A stretch of 64,000 nt of DNA, taken from Oleiphilus messinensis. Its GTDB lineage: Bacteria; Pseudomonadota; Gammaproteobacteria; Pseudomonadales; Oleiphilaceae. A model generated the notes under the pieces. It worked only from the letters and a program-made list of their open reading frames with translations. It searched no databases and was not told where the DNA came from. A program made the translations under genes and the position numbers. This document shows positions 55,848 through 64,000 of the stretch, piece after piece. Location of the stretch: assembly GCF_002162375.1 (NCBI RefSeq), contig NZ_CP021425.1:62001-126000 (forward strand). Direction: 5' to 3'. Positions within the stretch are counted from its first letter, which is position 1, and each line of letters begins with the position of its first letter.

Positions 55848-56273
55848 TCAACCGGAAATCAACCACTGCTTAAGTTGCGGTGCATTTAACGCACCGCTCA
55901 TTCGTTTGACTTCCCGTCCAGCCTGAAAAACGATAAGCGTGGGAATACTCCGAATCGCAAATTGCCCGGCGATCGCCTGTTCGGTTTCGGTATCCACTTT
56001 TGCAAAAATCCACCGGGGCGTGAGCTCGGCTGCAGCTTTGTCAAATTCCGGAGCCATGGCCTGGCAGGGACCACACCAGCTGGCCCAAAAATCGATTACA
56101 ACAGGCACATCGCTCCGTGAGATCACTGTATTGAAAGCACGATTGTCCAGATTTAACGGCTTCGCGGAGATTAACTTTTCTTTGCAGGCGCCACAGTTGG
56201 GCTGATCCCCCAAGCGTTCACTCGGAACTCGGTTAGTGCGTAGACAATGCGGGCAGACAACTTGCTGTATCAT
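55848..56273 (-). CDS. trxC: Thioredoxin 2
   Basis: 141 residues from ATG 56273. N-terminal zinc site CPHC...CGAC, then the thioredoxin fold with WCGPC in WASWCGPCQAMAP and RSIPTLIVF. Upstream in-frame codons to 56339 were rejected because the ATG at 56273 starts the known MIQQVVCPHC. Confidence 0.94.
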   Translation of the reverse strand: MIQQVVCPHCLRTNRVPSERLGDQPNCGACKEKLISAKPLNLDNRAFNTVISRSDVPVVIDFWASWCGPCQAMAPEFDKAAAELTPRWIFAKVDTETEQAIAGQFAIRSIPTLIVFQAGREVKRMSGALNAPQLKQWLISG

Positions 56274-56335
56274 GGTTTGTATCCTGAAATAACCTGGTGA
56301 CATGCACCAGGTTATGGGGGCGGATAGCGCGAAGA

Positions 56336-56587
56336 TCAAGCCGTTTTCTTGTGTGGAACACCCTGACGTTGTCCGGTTTCGGAAACTTCCTGCAATTTAT
56401 CGAGCTGCTTGAGCAGATTGCAAACATCCCGGTTACCTTGAACATTCATCTCCAGATTCATTCCACTTTCGGATACTGTCGCTTCAAGTTTACCGATCGT
56501 AAAACCGCGAACCCGTGTTGTTCTCAGTATGCGTTCCAACGCCGCCGGGGCGGGCGTAAATTGGCAAAAAATGCGGTATTCATTCAT
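56336..56587 (-). CDS. ilvM: Acetolactate synthase small subunit IlvM
   Basis: 83 residues, a single ACT-like domain ([41 protein letters not shown]). Regulatory partner of IlvG in branched-chain amino acid synthesis. The start overlaps the ilvG stop by 4 bases. Confidence 0.88.
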   Translation of the reverse strand: MNEYRIFCQFTPAPAALERILRTTRVRGFTIGKLEATVSESGMNLEMNVQGNRDVCNLLKQLDKLQEVSETGQRQGVPHKKTA

Positions 56588-58275
56588 GTCAGTGATCCTT
56601 CAATCATATTTTTATTTGATTCGCCCGGTTTTACGATTGGCCAAACGTTTTCTTCTTTTTCAATAACCACGTGAAGCAGCATCGCGCCTTGATAGGCAAA
56701 TAATGTTTCGATACCGCGTCGCATCTGGTTGGAGCCTGTAATCTTCAACGAGGCAATGTCGAAGGCTCGCGCAACTTCAACAAATTCCGGGTTGTCCGAT
56801 AAATCCACTTCGCTGAACCGGCCTTCGTAAAACAGTTCCTGTTGTTGTCGCACCATACCCAAATGTTGATTATCCAGGATGATAATTTTGAGTGGCAGGT
56901 TGTAGCGTTTTATGGTCGCTAACTCCTGCAGATTCATCATAAACGAACCATCCCCGGAGATGTTCACCACAGGCACATCCGGACACGCGAGTTGCGCACC
57001 AACGGCAGCCGGTAAGCCGTAACCCATGGTACCGAGACCACCGCTACTGAGATGCTGACGCGGATTGCTGAACTGATAATATTGCGCTACCCACATCTGG
57101 TGTTGGCCAACATCACAGGTGACAATCGCATCTTTGGGGGCCAGCCGGGACAGCATGGCCGTAAACTCCGGTCCACGGATGGTTTGAACCAGCTCATCAC
57201 TGTTTGCAGGCACATTAAAGCCGAGGGTTTGTTTTCGGCTCCGATTCAGCTGTATCCAGTCATCAATATTAGAGGCTGTTTCTTGCGATTCTGTGAATGC
57301 AGCCGTCAATTCGGTAATAATCAGGTTTAAATCACCGTGCAATGCAAGATCCACCGCTTTTAATTTACCCACCTCTGCTGTATCGCAGTCGATGTGAATG
57401 ATCTTTGCGTTAGGTGCAAAAGTACTGGCCTTGCCGGTTGCCCGGTCATCAAAACGGGCGCCGATACAAATCAGCAAGTCACATTCATCAACGGCGTAGT
57501 TAGCGGCCTTGGATCCGTGCATGCCGAGCATGCCCAAATTAGGTGTATCCGTGGTTCCGGCATTGCCGATACCTTTCAGGGTGCAAACATGGGGTATACC
57601 CGTTCTGGCCAGAAAGTCCTGCAACGTGGTTTCTGCATTGGCCAGTGAAATGCCGCCGCCAGAGTAGACAAGCGGTTGGGTTGCGTCGGCGAAAAGTTGC
57701 TGTGCGGTTTCCAGTTCGGCGGATGTGACAGAAGCCATGGCCGTTTGCGGAGGAGTTGGCATCGCTTCAGTTTCAATAATATCTCCGAGCAAGACATCTT
57801 TCGGTACATCGATCCATACCGGCCCGGGTCGTCCGGACTGGGCAAGATGAATCGCCTCTTCCATGATTGCCGGAAGCTCGGATGCAGATTGCACCAGGTA
57901 GCTGTGCTTCACAATACCCAATGTCATACCCAGAATATCGGTTTCCTGAAAGGCATCCGTACCCACTAACCCGGTTGGAACCTGACCGGTAACGACCAGC
58001 ATTGGAATCGAGTCCATAAAGGCATTGGCGACACCGGTAATGAGATTGGTCGCACCGGGGCCGGATGTCGCGACACAAACACCGATTTGCCCACTTGCGC
58101 GAGCATAGCCATCGGCCGCCAGCGCACAGCCCTGTTCATGTCGGCAAAGAATGTGGCGAATATCACTGGCGACCAGTGCATCGTAGAGGGGCATAATGCA
58201 GCCACCGGGATATCCAAAAAAAGTATCTATCTTATGTCGATTAAAGGCTTCGATAATTGCCTGTGCGCCATTCAT
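56584..58275 (-). CDS. ilvG: Acetolactate synthase large subunit IlvG
   Basis: 563 residues from ATG 58275, which has GGAGGA 5 bases upstream. TPP-enzyme motifs: [42 protein letters not shown]. Makes acetolactate or acetohydroxybutyrate for Val, Ile and Leu. A leader peptide and attenuator precede it. Confidence 0.96.
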   Translation of the reverse strand: MNGAQAIIEAFNRHKIDTFFGYPGGCIMPLYDALVASDIRHILCRHEQGCALAADGYARASGQIGVCVATSGPGATNLITGVANAFMDSIPMLVVTGQVPTGLVGTDAFQETDILGMTLGIVKHSYLVQSASELPAIMEEAIHLAQSGRPGPVWIDVPKDVLLGDIIETEAMPTPPQTAMASVTSAELETAQQLFADATQPLVYSGGGISLANAETTLQDFLARTGIPHVCTLKGIGNAGTTDTPNLGMLGMHGSKAANYAVDECDLLICIGARFDDRATGKASTFAPNAKIIHIDCDTAEVGKLKAVDLALHGDLNLIITELTAAFTESQETASNIDDWIQLNRSRKQTLGFNVPANSDELVQTIRGPEFTAMLSRLAPKDAIVTCDVGQHQMWVAQYYQFSNPRQHLSSGGLGTMGYGLPAAVGAQLACPDVPVVNISGDGSFMMNLQELATIKRYNLPLKIIILDNQHLGMVRQQQELFYEGRFSEVDLSDNPEFVEVARAFDIASLKITGSNQMRRGIETLFAYQGAMLLHVVIEKEENVWPIVKPGESNKNMIEGSLT

Positions 58276-58319
58276 TTTGTCCTCCGCAGGATCTTTTGGC
58301 CGATCGCCCTTCAAATGGG

Positions 58320-58352
58320 CAAAAAAAAACCCCCAACATGGTGTTGGGGGTT
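58320..58352 (-). promoter_or_regulatory. ilv attenuator terminator
   Basis: On the minus strand CCCCCAAC (58350-58343) pairs with GTTGGGGG (58337-58330) around a 5-nt loop; nine U follow (58329-58321). It lies between ilvL and ilvG, so it would stop transcription unless leader translation stalls. Confidence 0.85.
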
Positions 58353-58380
58353 TTTTGTGTCTGGTCAGTTCAACTTTTCT

Positions 58381-58458
58381 TCACCTGCGCGACAACCCCC
58401 GTTGTGGTAACACCACGACGACAATGACTAGGTTCACGACAGTAAGAAGCATATTCAT
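58381..58458 (-). CDS. ilvL: ilv operon leader peptide IlvL
   Basis: 25 residues: MNMLLTVVNLVIVVVVLP and a polar tail. It is packed with Leu, Val and Ile codons and lies just before the attenuator hairpin, as in E. coli ilvL. Ribosomes stalling at these codons when branched-chain aminoacyl-tRNA is low would prevent the terminator. No clear ribosome site precedes ATG. Confidence 0.85.
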   Translation of the reverse strand: MNMLLTVVNLVIVVVVLPQRGLSRR

Positions 58459-58768
58459 AGGAGCAAATCAGGGCTCTTGTTGAATTGAGAAATCTGTTCT
58501 GGTTTAGCCAGTGCCAACCCGAAAGTGGTCGACCTGTAACCAATGGCGACAAGTCTACCTGTGTTAGCGCCTTGATAGCAAGAAAAAGTTCGAAAAAATC
58601 AAGTCTTGTATTTGGTGGCGAGATATTGGTCACGTTAGCGTTGATATATGGTGTTCGTAACATTTTTGTAGTGTGTCAGCTGTGGTTAGCAAATTTACCC
58701 GTTCAAAGCCTCTGCTTTTAGCTAAACTGTGAACAATGACCCATATTTCTTTAGCCGGAGTCGAATGA

Positions 58769-58903
58769 ATGGCATTTTCCCAACCTGATCAGCGCCAACT
58801 GGATCGTAAGCAGCGCGAATTGAAATTACAGGAAGACCGCCTATCCCGACAAATTTCCCAGTTTAAGCATCATGAGGAGCGCCAGAAGAAAATCCAGCGT
58901 TGA
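58769..58903 (+). CDS. Small coiled-coil protein
   Basis: 44 residues, highly charged: MAFSQPDQRQLDRKQRELKL followed by a similar helix with regular hydrophobic spacing. GGAG lies 7 bases upstream of the ATG. No homologue recognised; it looks like a small helix-forming protein. Function unknown. Confidence 0.6.
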   Translation: MAFSQPDQRQLDRKQRELKLQEDRLSRQISQFKHHEERQKKIQR

Positions 58904-59144
58904 ACATAAACAGCGAATGGACTTGCTTCTCTATCAGTTTCAGGCGTATTTCAATTCAAATTAGTCATTTATGTATTAAAAAAATTATCTTGTTTCGAGT
59001 TCTGTGATTCTTCTCAAATATGGGATATTCAGTTCTGTTTTTGGATTGCTCAGCACCTGCTTTCCAAGCTTTTGTCTCAATCTGTCCTTCTGTCCTACTA
59101 AGCAATTGATTCTTAGTTTTCAGTTAATATTCAAGAGGGGGCGA

Positions 59145-59918
59145 TTAGCGTGTGCCCATATTGACGTTGTCAATGTGTATCATGATGTCACTGGTGCGCT
59201 CGATTATAATTGTAGATCCGGTATTTGTTCTTAAATATATACTTTCAGGCGTTAATAAGGTTAAGGGGCCCTCCACTACAAGATTATCGTCTTGGTCTAC
59301 TACTCTGGTGTGAAGTCCACCACCAACAGAGAAAGTTCGAAGGCCAATGCTGACTGCATCAGTTAGTGCAGAGGAATATATGCCACAACTCATGAAGGTT
59401 ATAATTGTAGTGATCATTAAAGTTTTAAACTGAGTTTGCGGGGTTAAGAATATCATTGCCCCAATATGTAAACTGAATGTACCGCCCATCAAGGTTAAAA
59501 ACCTTATACCTGCCTCCCATGCTTTGGCAGTTTCCGGTGCTTCAGGAATAGCATTACAATATTGATAGTAAAAGGCAACATTACATATCAACAGAGAAAA
59601 AAAGGATATTAGTTTAAAGGGTTGTTTTATCAATTTCTCTTTATTGCGCCAGTCATTTATTATGCCAACGAGTGGAGTAATTGCTCCGATTAAGAATAAG
59701 CAAATTAACGCTAACGTTAAGGCTGTGATAAAAAAGAATACATTTAATGCAAAAGCGCCCTGCGCAAAAAAATCGTATGAAAAAATACCATTTTGGGCCA
59801 TGTATAATAGGAAAATATAAATAGGGAGTTGAGCAAGAACGAATGAGCTTATTATGAACATCCCTACTCGATGAATTACAGCGCTGTTAAGCGCAATACT
59901 TTGAATTTTTTCTCTCAC
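59145..59918 (-). CDS. Multi-helix membrane protein, unknown
   Basis: 257 residues. About five or six hydrophobic segments (20-42, 55-82, 100-118, 140-160, 167-187), then a C-terminal soluble tail (LHTRVVDQDDNLVVEGPLTLLTPESIYLRTNTGSTIIIERTSDI) of beta strands. AT-rich like the accessory region. No family recognised. It could be part of the toxin region or simply foreign cargo. Confidence 0.65.
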   Translation of the reverse strand: MREKIQSIALNSAVIHRVGMFIISSFVLAQLPIYIFLLYMAQNGIFSYDFFAQGAFALNVFFFITALTLALICLFLIGAITPLVGIINDWRNKEKLIKQPFKLISFFSLLICNVAFYYQYCNAIPEAPETAKAWEAGIRFLTLMGGTFSLHIGAMIFLTPQTQFKTLMITTIITFMSCGIYSSALTDAVSIGLRTFSVGGGLHTRVVDQDDNLVVEGPLTLLTPESIYLRTNTGSTIIIERTSDIMIHIDNVNMGTR

Positions 59919-60030
59919 AATCAGTTCCTTTGATTGTCTAGGGGTTGTTAATTCTTAGCAATAAGTTATTGACTTGAAATAGCAAATCCGCAATGTTGTA
60001 GTTCTCACACAACGATACAACGAGTTTGCT

Positions 60031-60252
60031 ATGCCCCAACTAATGCTCAGTGACGAGCTTTGGTTGAAGCTAAAGCTAATCTTGCTTCAATTTTGTGTAT
60101 ATGACAAGCGAAGCTTGAGTAGGACAGTGGAAGGAGTGCTAAATCGAATGCGCACAGGGTTACCTTGGAGAGATTTGTCTGATTACTCCGGCCATTGGAA
60201 TATGGTCTGCGATATTTCGGAGGTAGGCAGGTTTCTAGTTTTCCATTTCTAA
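60031..60252 (+). pseudogene. IS5-family transposase remnant
   Basis: The first about 60 residues (MPQLMLSDELWLKLKLILLQ, VEGVLNRMRTGLPWRDL) match the N-terminus of IS5-type (IS427 group) transposases. After HWNMV the match ends and the frame runs out into the duplicated toxin sequence. The catalytic DDE part is missing. It marks an IS-related rearrangement. Confidence 0.75.
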
Positions 60253-60613
60253 TGGGTCACCAATCTGGTCGAGTTCTCTTTGATTTTATTTATTAATTGG
60301 CTGTAAGCGAGAGCTCGTTGGTGCTGTGCCGGAAAAAGTCATTTTTTCCCGACACAATTTAATCACCGTTGCGTGGCCAAGTATTCCCGTACAGCCAGGT
60401 CTATTTTCGACTCATCCAAGCCTGATCCGTAGTTGACCGAGTACTCCCGAATGTAGCTGCGGCTACCACGAAGCCAGCTTAATACCAGGGCCTTGGCCAG
60501 ATGGTCGGGTCCATGAAGAGCGGACTCCATGATAGAGTGAAGTCTTGCGTCTCCAATTCGGTCGGCGAGCACATAAATAATACTGTTTCTGATTTTCCAG
60601 TCGTCCGTTATTT
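60243..60613. repeat. 371-bp duplication, left copy
   Basis: It matches 61278-61648 without gaps (offset 1035). It contains the end of an Imm49-like gene and the start of a toxin-head gene. The left copy has a stop codon in the toxin head (CAA to TAA) and both sides lead into other DNA, so it is the degraded copy. Confidence 0.85.
60363..60613 (-). pseudogene. Truncated Imm49-like C-terminus
   Basis: It codes the last about 83 residues of the Imm49-like protein (VLADRIGDARLH ... VREYLATQR) with few changes. No start or N-terminus remains. Only the terminal HEAT-like part is left. Confidence 0.75.
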
Positions 60614-60666
60614 TCAGAGCAGAAGGAAACCATTGGGGCGATTTCCTTTTAATTGGCCCAACCGGA

Positions 60667-61149
60667 CTAAAGTTCTATCATATGCTCGAGCAACTCACCA
60701 AAACTTTCCGCTACTTTGGATAGACAGGTCGGATAGATGCCTTTTTTTTCGTTAAACTCTTCATCTGAATCATACTCAAATTCATGGTCATAGTAATAAA
60801 TCTTTCCGAACGAGCTATCGTTTTTTAGTGACATTAAAAAATAATTACCATCAGGAGTATTGGCAAAAGGGATTAACATGTCCGGTAGATCATATTTCAA
60901 ATTTGAATAGCTTTTCTCAATGTTTTCAGAAGACCCGCCAAATCCAAAAAAATAATTAATCGTGGCACCTTTAATTTTTAAATTAGCCCCATTGAAACGA
61001 ATGGTAGATTTAATGGGTGAGCCTCCATTGAATTGAATCAAAAATTCCCTAAACTCCTCTGGAAATTTTGAAGCGAGTTTCCTTTCGAATGTTGTTAAGT
61101 CACAAATGTTCAATGTCGTCCTTTTCTGTTTTAAAATCTGGTTAATCAT
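60667..61149 (-). CDS. SUKH (SMI1/KNR4) immunity protein
   Basis: 160 residues. FERKLASKFPEEFREFLIQFNGGSP, FFGFGGSSENIE, MLIPFANTPDGNYFLMSLKND and GKIYYYDHEFE fit the SUKH family, which neutralises nuclease toxins in polymorphic toxin systems. Its start overlaps the end of a toxin-tail relic by 8 bp. Very AT-rich compared with the core genes, suggesting transfer. Confidence 0.85.
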   Translation of the reverse strand: MINQILKQKRTTLNICDLTTFERKLASKFPEEFREFLIQFNGGSPIKSTIRFNGANLKIKGATINYFFGFGGSSENIEKSYSNLKYDLPDMLIPFANTPDGNYFLMSLKNDSSFGKIYYYDHEFEYDSDEEFNEKKGIYPTCLSKVAESFGELLEHMIEL

Positions 61150-61204
61150 TTAACATCCTCGCAATTGAAGCTCCACCCTTGTGTTTGAATAGCTCGTCAA
61201 TACT
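61142..61204 (-). pseudogene. Detached toxin C-terminal tail
   Basis: An open stretch of 20 codons reading SIDELFKHKGGASIARML to a stop inside the SUKH gene start. It matches the end of the WHH nuclease at 63244 (HKLFKHTGGMSIW). The toxin body before it is gone. Confidence 0.6.
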
Positions 61205-61215
61205 CCCTATGACAA

Positions 61216-61377
61216 CTATTCTGGCACAGGTGGGGGCGGGTCATTGCCATAGATCGCTTCTATATATTGGTCTACGGCCATTTCTAATGGGTCACCAATC
61301 AGGTCGAGTTCTCCTTGGTTTTGTTCATTATTTGGCTGTAAGCGAGAGCGCTTCGGGGCTGTGCCGGAAAAAGTCAT
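61216..61377 (-). CDS. Toxin N-terminal head, truncated
   Basis: 53 residues from ATG 61377: MTFSGTAPKRSRLQ, then GDPLEMAVDQYIEAIYGNDPPPPVPE and a stop. It follows the Imm49-like gene directly, and the detached toxin tail lies 12 bp later in another frame. It looks like the head of a polymorphic toxin cut off by a deletion; no effector domain remains. It might still be made as a small protein. Confidence 0.5.
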   Translation of the reverse strand: MTFSGTAPKRSRLQPNNEQNQGELDLIGDPLEMAVDQYIEAIYGNDPPPPVPE

Positions 61378-61648
61378 TTTTTCCCGACACAATATAATCA
61401 ACGTTGCGTGGCTAAGTATTCCCGTACAGCCAGGTCGATTTTCGGCTCATCCAAGCCTGATCCATAATTGACCGAGTACTCACGCATGTAGCTGCGGCTA
61501 CCACGAAGCCAGCTTAATGCCAGGGCCTTGGCCAGATGGTCGGATCCATGAAGAGCGGACTCCATGACAGGGTGAAGTCTTGCGTCTCCAATTCGGTCGG
61601 CGAGTACATAAATAATACTGTTTCTGGTTTTCCAGTCGTCCGTTATTT
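61278..61648. repeat. 371-bp duplication, right copy
   Basis: Parent-like copy of 60243-60613. It spans the last about 84 codons of the Imm49-like gene and the first 33 codons of the toxin head. Confidence 0.85.
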
Positions 61649-62687
61649 CATAGGCATCAATCATATCCGGAATATACTCGCTGTAATCGTATTCTCGCAG
61701 TGATTCAAGCAGACTATAGTTCTCATTAAATATAGCGTCGCTAATTGCGGGCGGCGTGTTGGGAAACAGCATTTCATTTTGGTTATGTTTCGCCTGTGTG
61801 TCCTGAAGAGGCTGCGCCTCATTTGAGGGAAAGGTCGTTGGGGTAGTTTTGGGCTTAATTAACCAGTCGGCAATGTAGTCATTTTCAACAGTGACCCTGT
61901 ACCCCTTCACATCATGGGCGAGTACGGCAAGGGCCGTTAGTGGTAGGGAGATAACACCTTCTTCTGCTCGTATTTCTCGTCTTGTGGATATATTTATCCA
62001 ATATTCTTTGTGTAATTTGAGAGCTTTCTCTATATGTTGATTGAATTCATTTTCTGCATTGTGGGTATAAATTGTTCGAATTATAGCGAGTTGAGGCCAT
62101 TGAATTCGGCTCAGAAATTCGAACCGTTCTGGAGTAAAGTCACGTGGATTAAACAACTCAGTGGCCGTTACCAGAAGTTGTGCCAGGTTTGCATTGGGGT
62201 CATAGATACCTTTGTAGAGCGCGGCGACAGCACAATCAAAATCTCCAGAGCCGATTTCATCTGATTTGAATACAGTTTCAGGTACGGCGCTTAATTTTTT
62301 TATCTTGTCATGGTCTCGAAGAATCATGGCTGAATAATATATTGGAAGCCATCGACTTGCCCGGACGGAGAAGGTGCTCTTTTGTGTGGGAACTTGAAAG
62401 TGTTTTCCATCGTATTCCATGGTGAACCCATCATTATTACTGCTCGCATTTTGAAATGAGCCCGTTCCCAGTTCTGCTGCTCGACGAAGATACACCTCAC
62501 ACATCGCAGAGCTTCGATTAAAAAGGCTTTCTTCGAAAAACATTTTAAGGTTTCTTGTAGCTTTCACAGGTAGTTGGCTACTGGGGACTTTTTTGATGTC
62601 TTGAATGATGTTTTTATGTCGTCTTTCGTAAGAATTAAGGCAGTGCTTATATACTGCTTCGTTTGGTTTGATGTAGTGGTCAATCAT
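61398..62687 (-). CDS. Imm49-like immunity protein
   Basis: 429 residues. The first about 290 (RRAAELGTGSFQN, RASRWLPIYYSAMILRDHDKI, EEGVISLPLTALAVLAHD) fit the Imm49 family of toxin-immunity proteins. The last about 110 are helical (YDYSEYIPDMIDAYEITDDW, LALSWLRGS), an added HEAT-like part. Its toxin is not next to it in full: only a truncated head follows. So it may be an orphan that protects against toxins of neighbours. Confidence 0.75.
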   Translation of the reverse strand: MIDHYIKPNEAVYKHCLNSYERRHKNIIQDIKKVPSSQLPVKATRNLKMFFEESLFNRSSAMCEVYLRRAAELGTGSFQNASSNNDGFTMEYDGKHFQVPTQKSTFSVRASRWLPIYYSAMILRDHDKIKKLSAVPETVFKSDEIGSGDFDCAVAALYKGIYDPNANLAQLLVTATELFNPRDFTPERFEFLSRIQWPQLAIIRTIYTHNAENEFNQHIEKALKLHKEYWINISTRREIRAEEGVISLPLTALAVLAHDVKGYRVTVENDYIADWLIKPKTTPTTFPSNEAQPLQDTQAKHNQNEMLFPNTPPAISDAIFNENYSLLESLREYDYSEYIPDMIDAYEITDDWKTRNSIIYVLADRIGDARLHPVMESALHGSDHLAKALALSWLRGSRSYMREYSVNYGSGLDEPKIDLAVREYLATQR

Positions 62688-62739
62688 TATTCGCCCTTTC
62701 TGAGCAGGCTCTACTTAATTTGGTGTTTGGAGCAACAAA

Positions 62740-62762
62740 AAGTCCGGCACATAGCCGGACTT
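62740..62762 (-). terminator. Intrinsic terminator
   Basis: On the minus strand AAGTCCGGC pairs with GCCGGACTT around a 5-nt loop and TTT follows. It ends the toxin/SUKH unit (62789-64000) and separates it from the Imm49-like gene. Confidence 0.75.
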
Positions 62763-62788
62763 AAACAACGCAAATACAAGAGCAGGAA

Positions 62789-63244
62789 TTAAGTCAAGTC
62801 ACCTCTTAATAATGACAGAAAGCCACTAAAACTATCACTCAAGAATGTAATCGCGTCATCTCCTTCTTTATCCGAGTCTACAAATACAATTGAAGGTGTA
62901 TCACTAGACTTTCTGAAATCAAACGCGAAGACACTACCACCTCCAGAGCCAACTATCGGGACAATACCTTGTGGCAGATCGTCCTCAACATACATGACAT
63001 TCGACTTGATTGTACTTCCTTTATACTCGTTATCATGAGTAATCAAAAATAAAACACCAACGCTTGTTATCCGACCCCCAACTTTTATTTGATTCGGATT
63101 GGGTACCTTTCCTTGGTGAATCATGACAACGTCCAAATAGTCTTTTGGAAACTTTATACCAAGATGTGATTCGAGCAATTCAACACTATTAACATCAACT
63201 GTGTGGTTGCCGTCCCAAAGGTAGTTATTCCATACGATTTCCAT
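62789..63244 (-). CDS. SUKH (SMI1/KNR4) immunity protein for the WHH toxin
   Basis: 151 residues from ATG 63244; a GTG one codon earlier is possible. LLESHLGIKFPKDYLDVVMIHQGKVP and IVPIVGSGGGSVFAFDFRKSS fit SUKH. It shares TGATG with the toxin stop, so it is translationally coupled and the cognate immunity protein. Confidence 0.85.
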   Translation of the reverse strand: MEIVWNNYLWDGNHTVDVNSVELLESHLGIKFPKDYLDVVMIHQGKVPNPNQIKVGGRITSVGVLFLITHDNEYKGSTIKSNVMYVEDDLPQGIVPIVGSGGGSVFAFDFRKSSDTPSIVFVDSDKEGDDAITFLSDSFSGFLSLLRGDLT

Positions 63245-64000
63245 CACTTATATCCTCCACCCCATATCGACATTCCACCGGTATGCTTAAATAACTTATG
63301 CTGAACGTCGTCAACCAATTGCATTCTTCCTAAATCTTGGTGATGGTGCCAAGTTAAACCAGGAGGCGCTATACCTTCAGCAGGAACTTTCTCAAAGAAT
63401 TTGACTTGCTGTTGAGTTAAGCCCATTTCATTTGCCAACCCAGGATTTTCTCTAAGTTGCCTAGCCAAGCTTTCGTTTGCAGCCTGAAAATGAGCATATT
63501 CATTTTGTGTTCCAAAGTGTGCATCATCAAGCACAGTATCATATTTGCTGTCAAATATAGGGAATCCGTCTTCATTGTATTTAAGTTTTTGGTCACCCTT
63601 AACCAAGTACCCATCTGCATCTAGATTTCTCTTATTCCTAATGGTGATTGCGTCGGCTTCCGTTTTTCCATACGGAATCACTTTCCCGTCCGACGAAATC
63701 GTTGGTCTTCTACGTACATCACTTATTTTATCGACCACGTTTGGATCGATAAAACCTCCAGTTCCATTTCGAGGTAGTATACCCGTGTTTGGAATATCTG
63801 TTGAGTCGCGATCTAACAACCGCTCTGCCCCTTGCTTAAATATATCAGCTCCGGTTTTGACAAGGGCGGTGAGTCCGAGTGCTGCGACGACTATCTCTAA
63901 GCCTCCAGCAGTGTAATACTTACTGGCACCGATTAAATCACCCTCTTCATCATATGCATGGGCGAGGTCGAATTTCTCCTGGAGGTTGTCTTCCATTGCA
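63244..64000 (-). CDS. Polymorphic toxin with C-terminal WHH nuclease, 5' end beyond window
   Basis: At least 250 residues; the frame is open to the window edge, and ATG 63996 may be internal. The middle has a hydrophobic patch (AAGGLEIVVAALGLTALVKTG) typical of the link before toxin tips. The C-terminus is a WHH-type HNH/EndoVII nuclease: LTWHHHQDLGRMQLVDD with W216-H217-H218 of the visible part, then KLFKHTGGMSIWG. It should cut DNA of rival cells. The missing N-terminus would carry the delivery module, so the secretion route cannot be told. Confidence 0.85.
   Translation of the reverse strand, partial: AMEDNLQEKFDLAHAYDEEGDLIGASKYYTAGGLEIVVAALGLTALVKTGADIFKQGAERLLDRDSTDIPNTGILPRNGTGGFIDPNVVDKISDVRRRPTISSDGKVIPYGKTEADAITIRNKRNLDADGYLVKGDQKLKYNEDGFPIFDSKYDTVLDDAHFGTQNEYAHFQAANESLARQLRENPGLANEMGLTQQQVKFFEKVPAEGIAPPGLTWHHHQDLGRMQLVDDVQHKLFKHTGGMSIWGGGYK

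Noticed and set aside
1-64000. CRISPR arrays, tRNA and rRNA genes
   Set aside because: No regularly spaced repeats, no tRNA T-loop/CCA patterns outside genes and no rRNA-like sequence were seen by eye; a tRNAscan run would settle the tRNA part.

Overview
The window reads as chromosomal DNA of a free-living, probably aquatic Gammaproteobacterium. Evidence for this is gshA of the E. coli type, rsd/algQ, rmf, dsbB, FabR, an ilvG-ilvM pair with an ilvL leader and attenuator, DUF4124 and TIGR02444 proteins, Rep helicase, and a napFDABC operon with the TIGR02808 mini-protein. Many sensory proteins (two large hybrid kinases, two GGDEF/EAL proteins, a bacteriohemerythrin) fit a metabolically flexible aquatic bacterium. 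The species cannot be fixed from the sequence alone. I saw no tRNA, rRNA or CRISPR array.

Layout. 0-11 kb: a lipoprotein cut by the window edge, a 7TMR-DISM hybrid kinase with two receivers and an Hpt domain, a small membrane protein, a stand-alone receiver, small hypothetical genes, a DEDDh exonuclease and a second multi-PAS hybrid kinase. 11-15 kb: queC-queE (7-deazaguanine synthesis) convergent with a molybdopterin oxidoreductase. 15-21 kb: a beta-barrel protein, a DM13 lipoprotein, a GGDEF-EAL protein and a porin/periplasmic binding protein pair. 21-23.3 kb: an HD hydrolase, then a mobile patch with a lone tnpB (IS200/IS605 type) whose 5' flank is interrupted by a 214-bp MITE-like element. 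23.3-31.5 kb: isochorismatase-like hydrolase, bacteriohemerythrin, mobA, a NarL-type regulator and napFDABC plus TIGR02808. MobA makes the bis-MGD cofactor NapA needs, and the nap promoter region carries a perfect NarL/NarP 7-2-7 site and a near-perfect FNR box. 31.5-52.7 kb: housekeeping genes (trxA, ppx, an ABC-F ATPase, FKBP, a WD40 lipoprotein, rsd, dsbB, a FliL-like protein, rmf, gshA, tex, a REC-GGDEF-EAL protein, rep, a WYL regulator, a GyrI-like protein, fabR).

53-56 kb: an uncharacterised three-gene operon of secreted proteins sharing an N-terminal motif ending in G/A-Q, preceded by an A-rich leader with near-direct repeats. 56-58.5 kb: trxC, ilvM, ilvG, and upstream of ilvG a terminator-attenuator and a branched-chain-rich leader peptide (ilvL). 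58.7-64 kb: accessory DNA, with an IS5-type transposase remnant and a polymorphic-toxin region. The latter holds a WHH nuclease toxin running off the right edge with its SUKH immunity gene, an Imm49-like gene, a truncated toxin head, a detached toxin tail fused to a second SUKH immunity gene, and a 371-bp duplication of the Imm49-tail/toxin-head junction.

The most interesting parts are the toxin-cassette array, the GQ-motif secreted operon, the MITE next to tnpB and the tnpB promoter overlapping a LexA-like palindrome.
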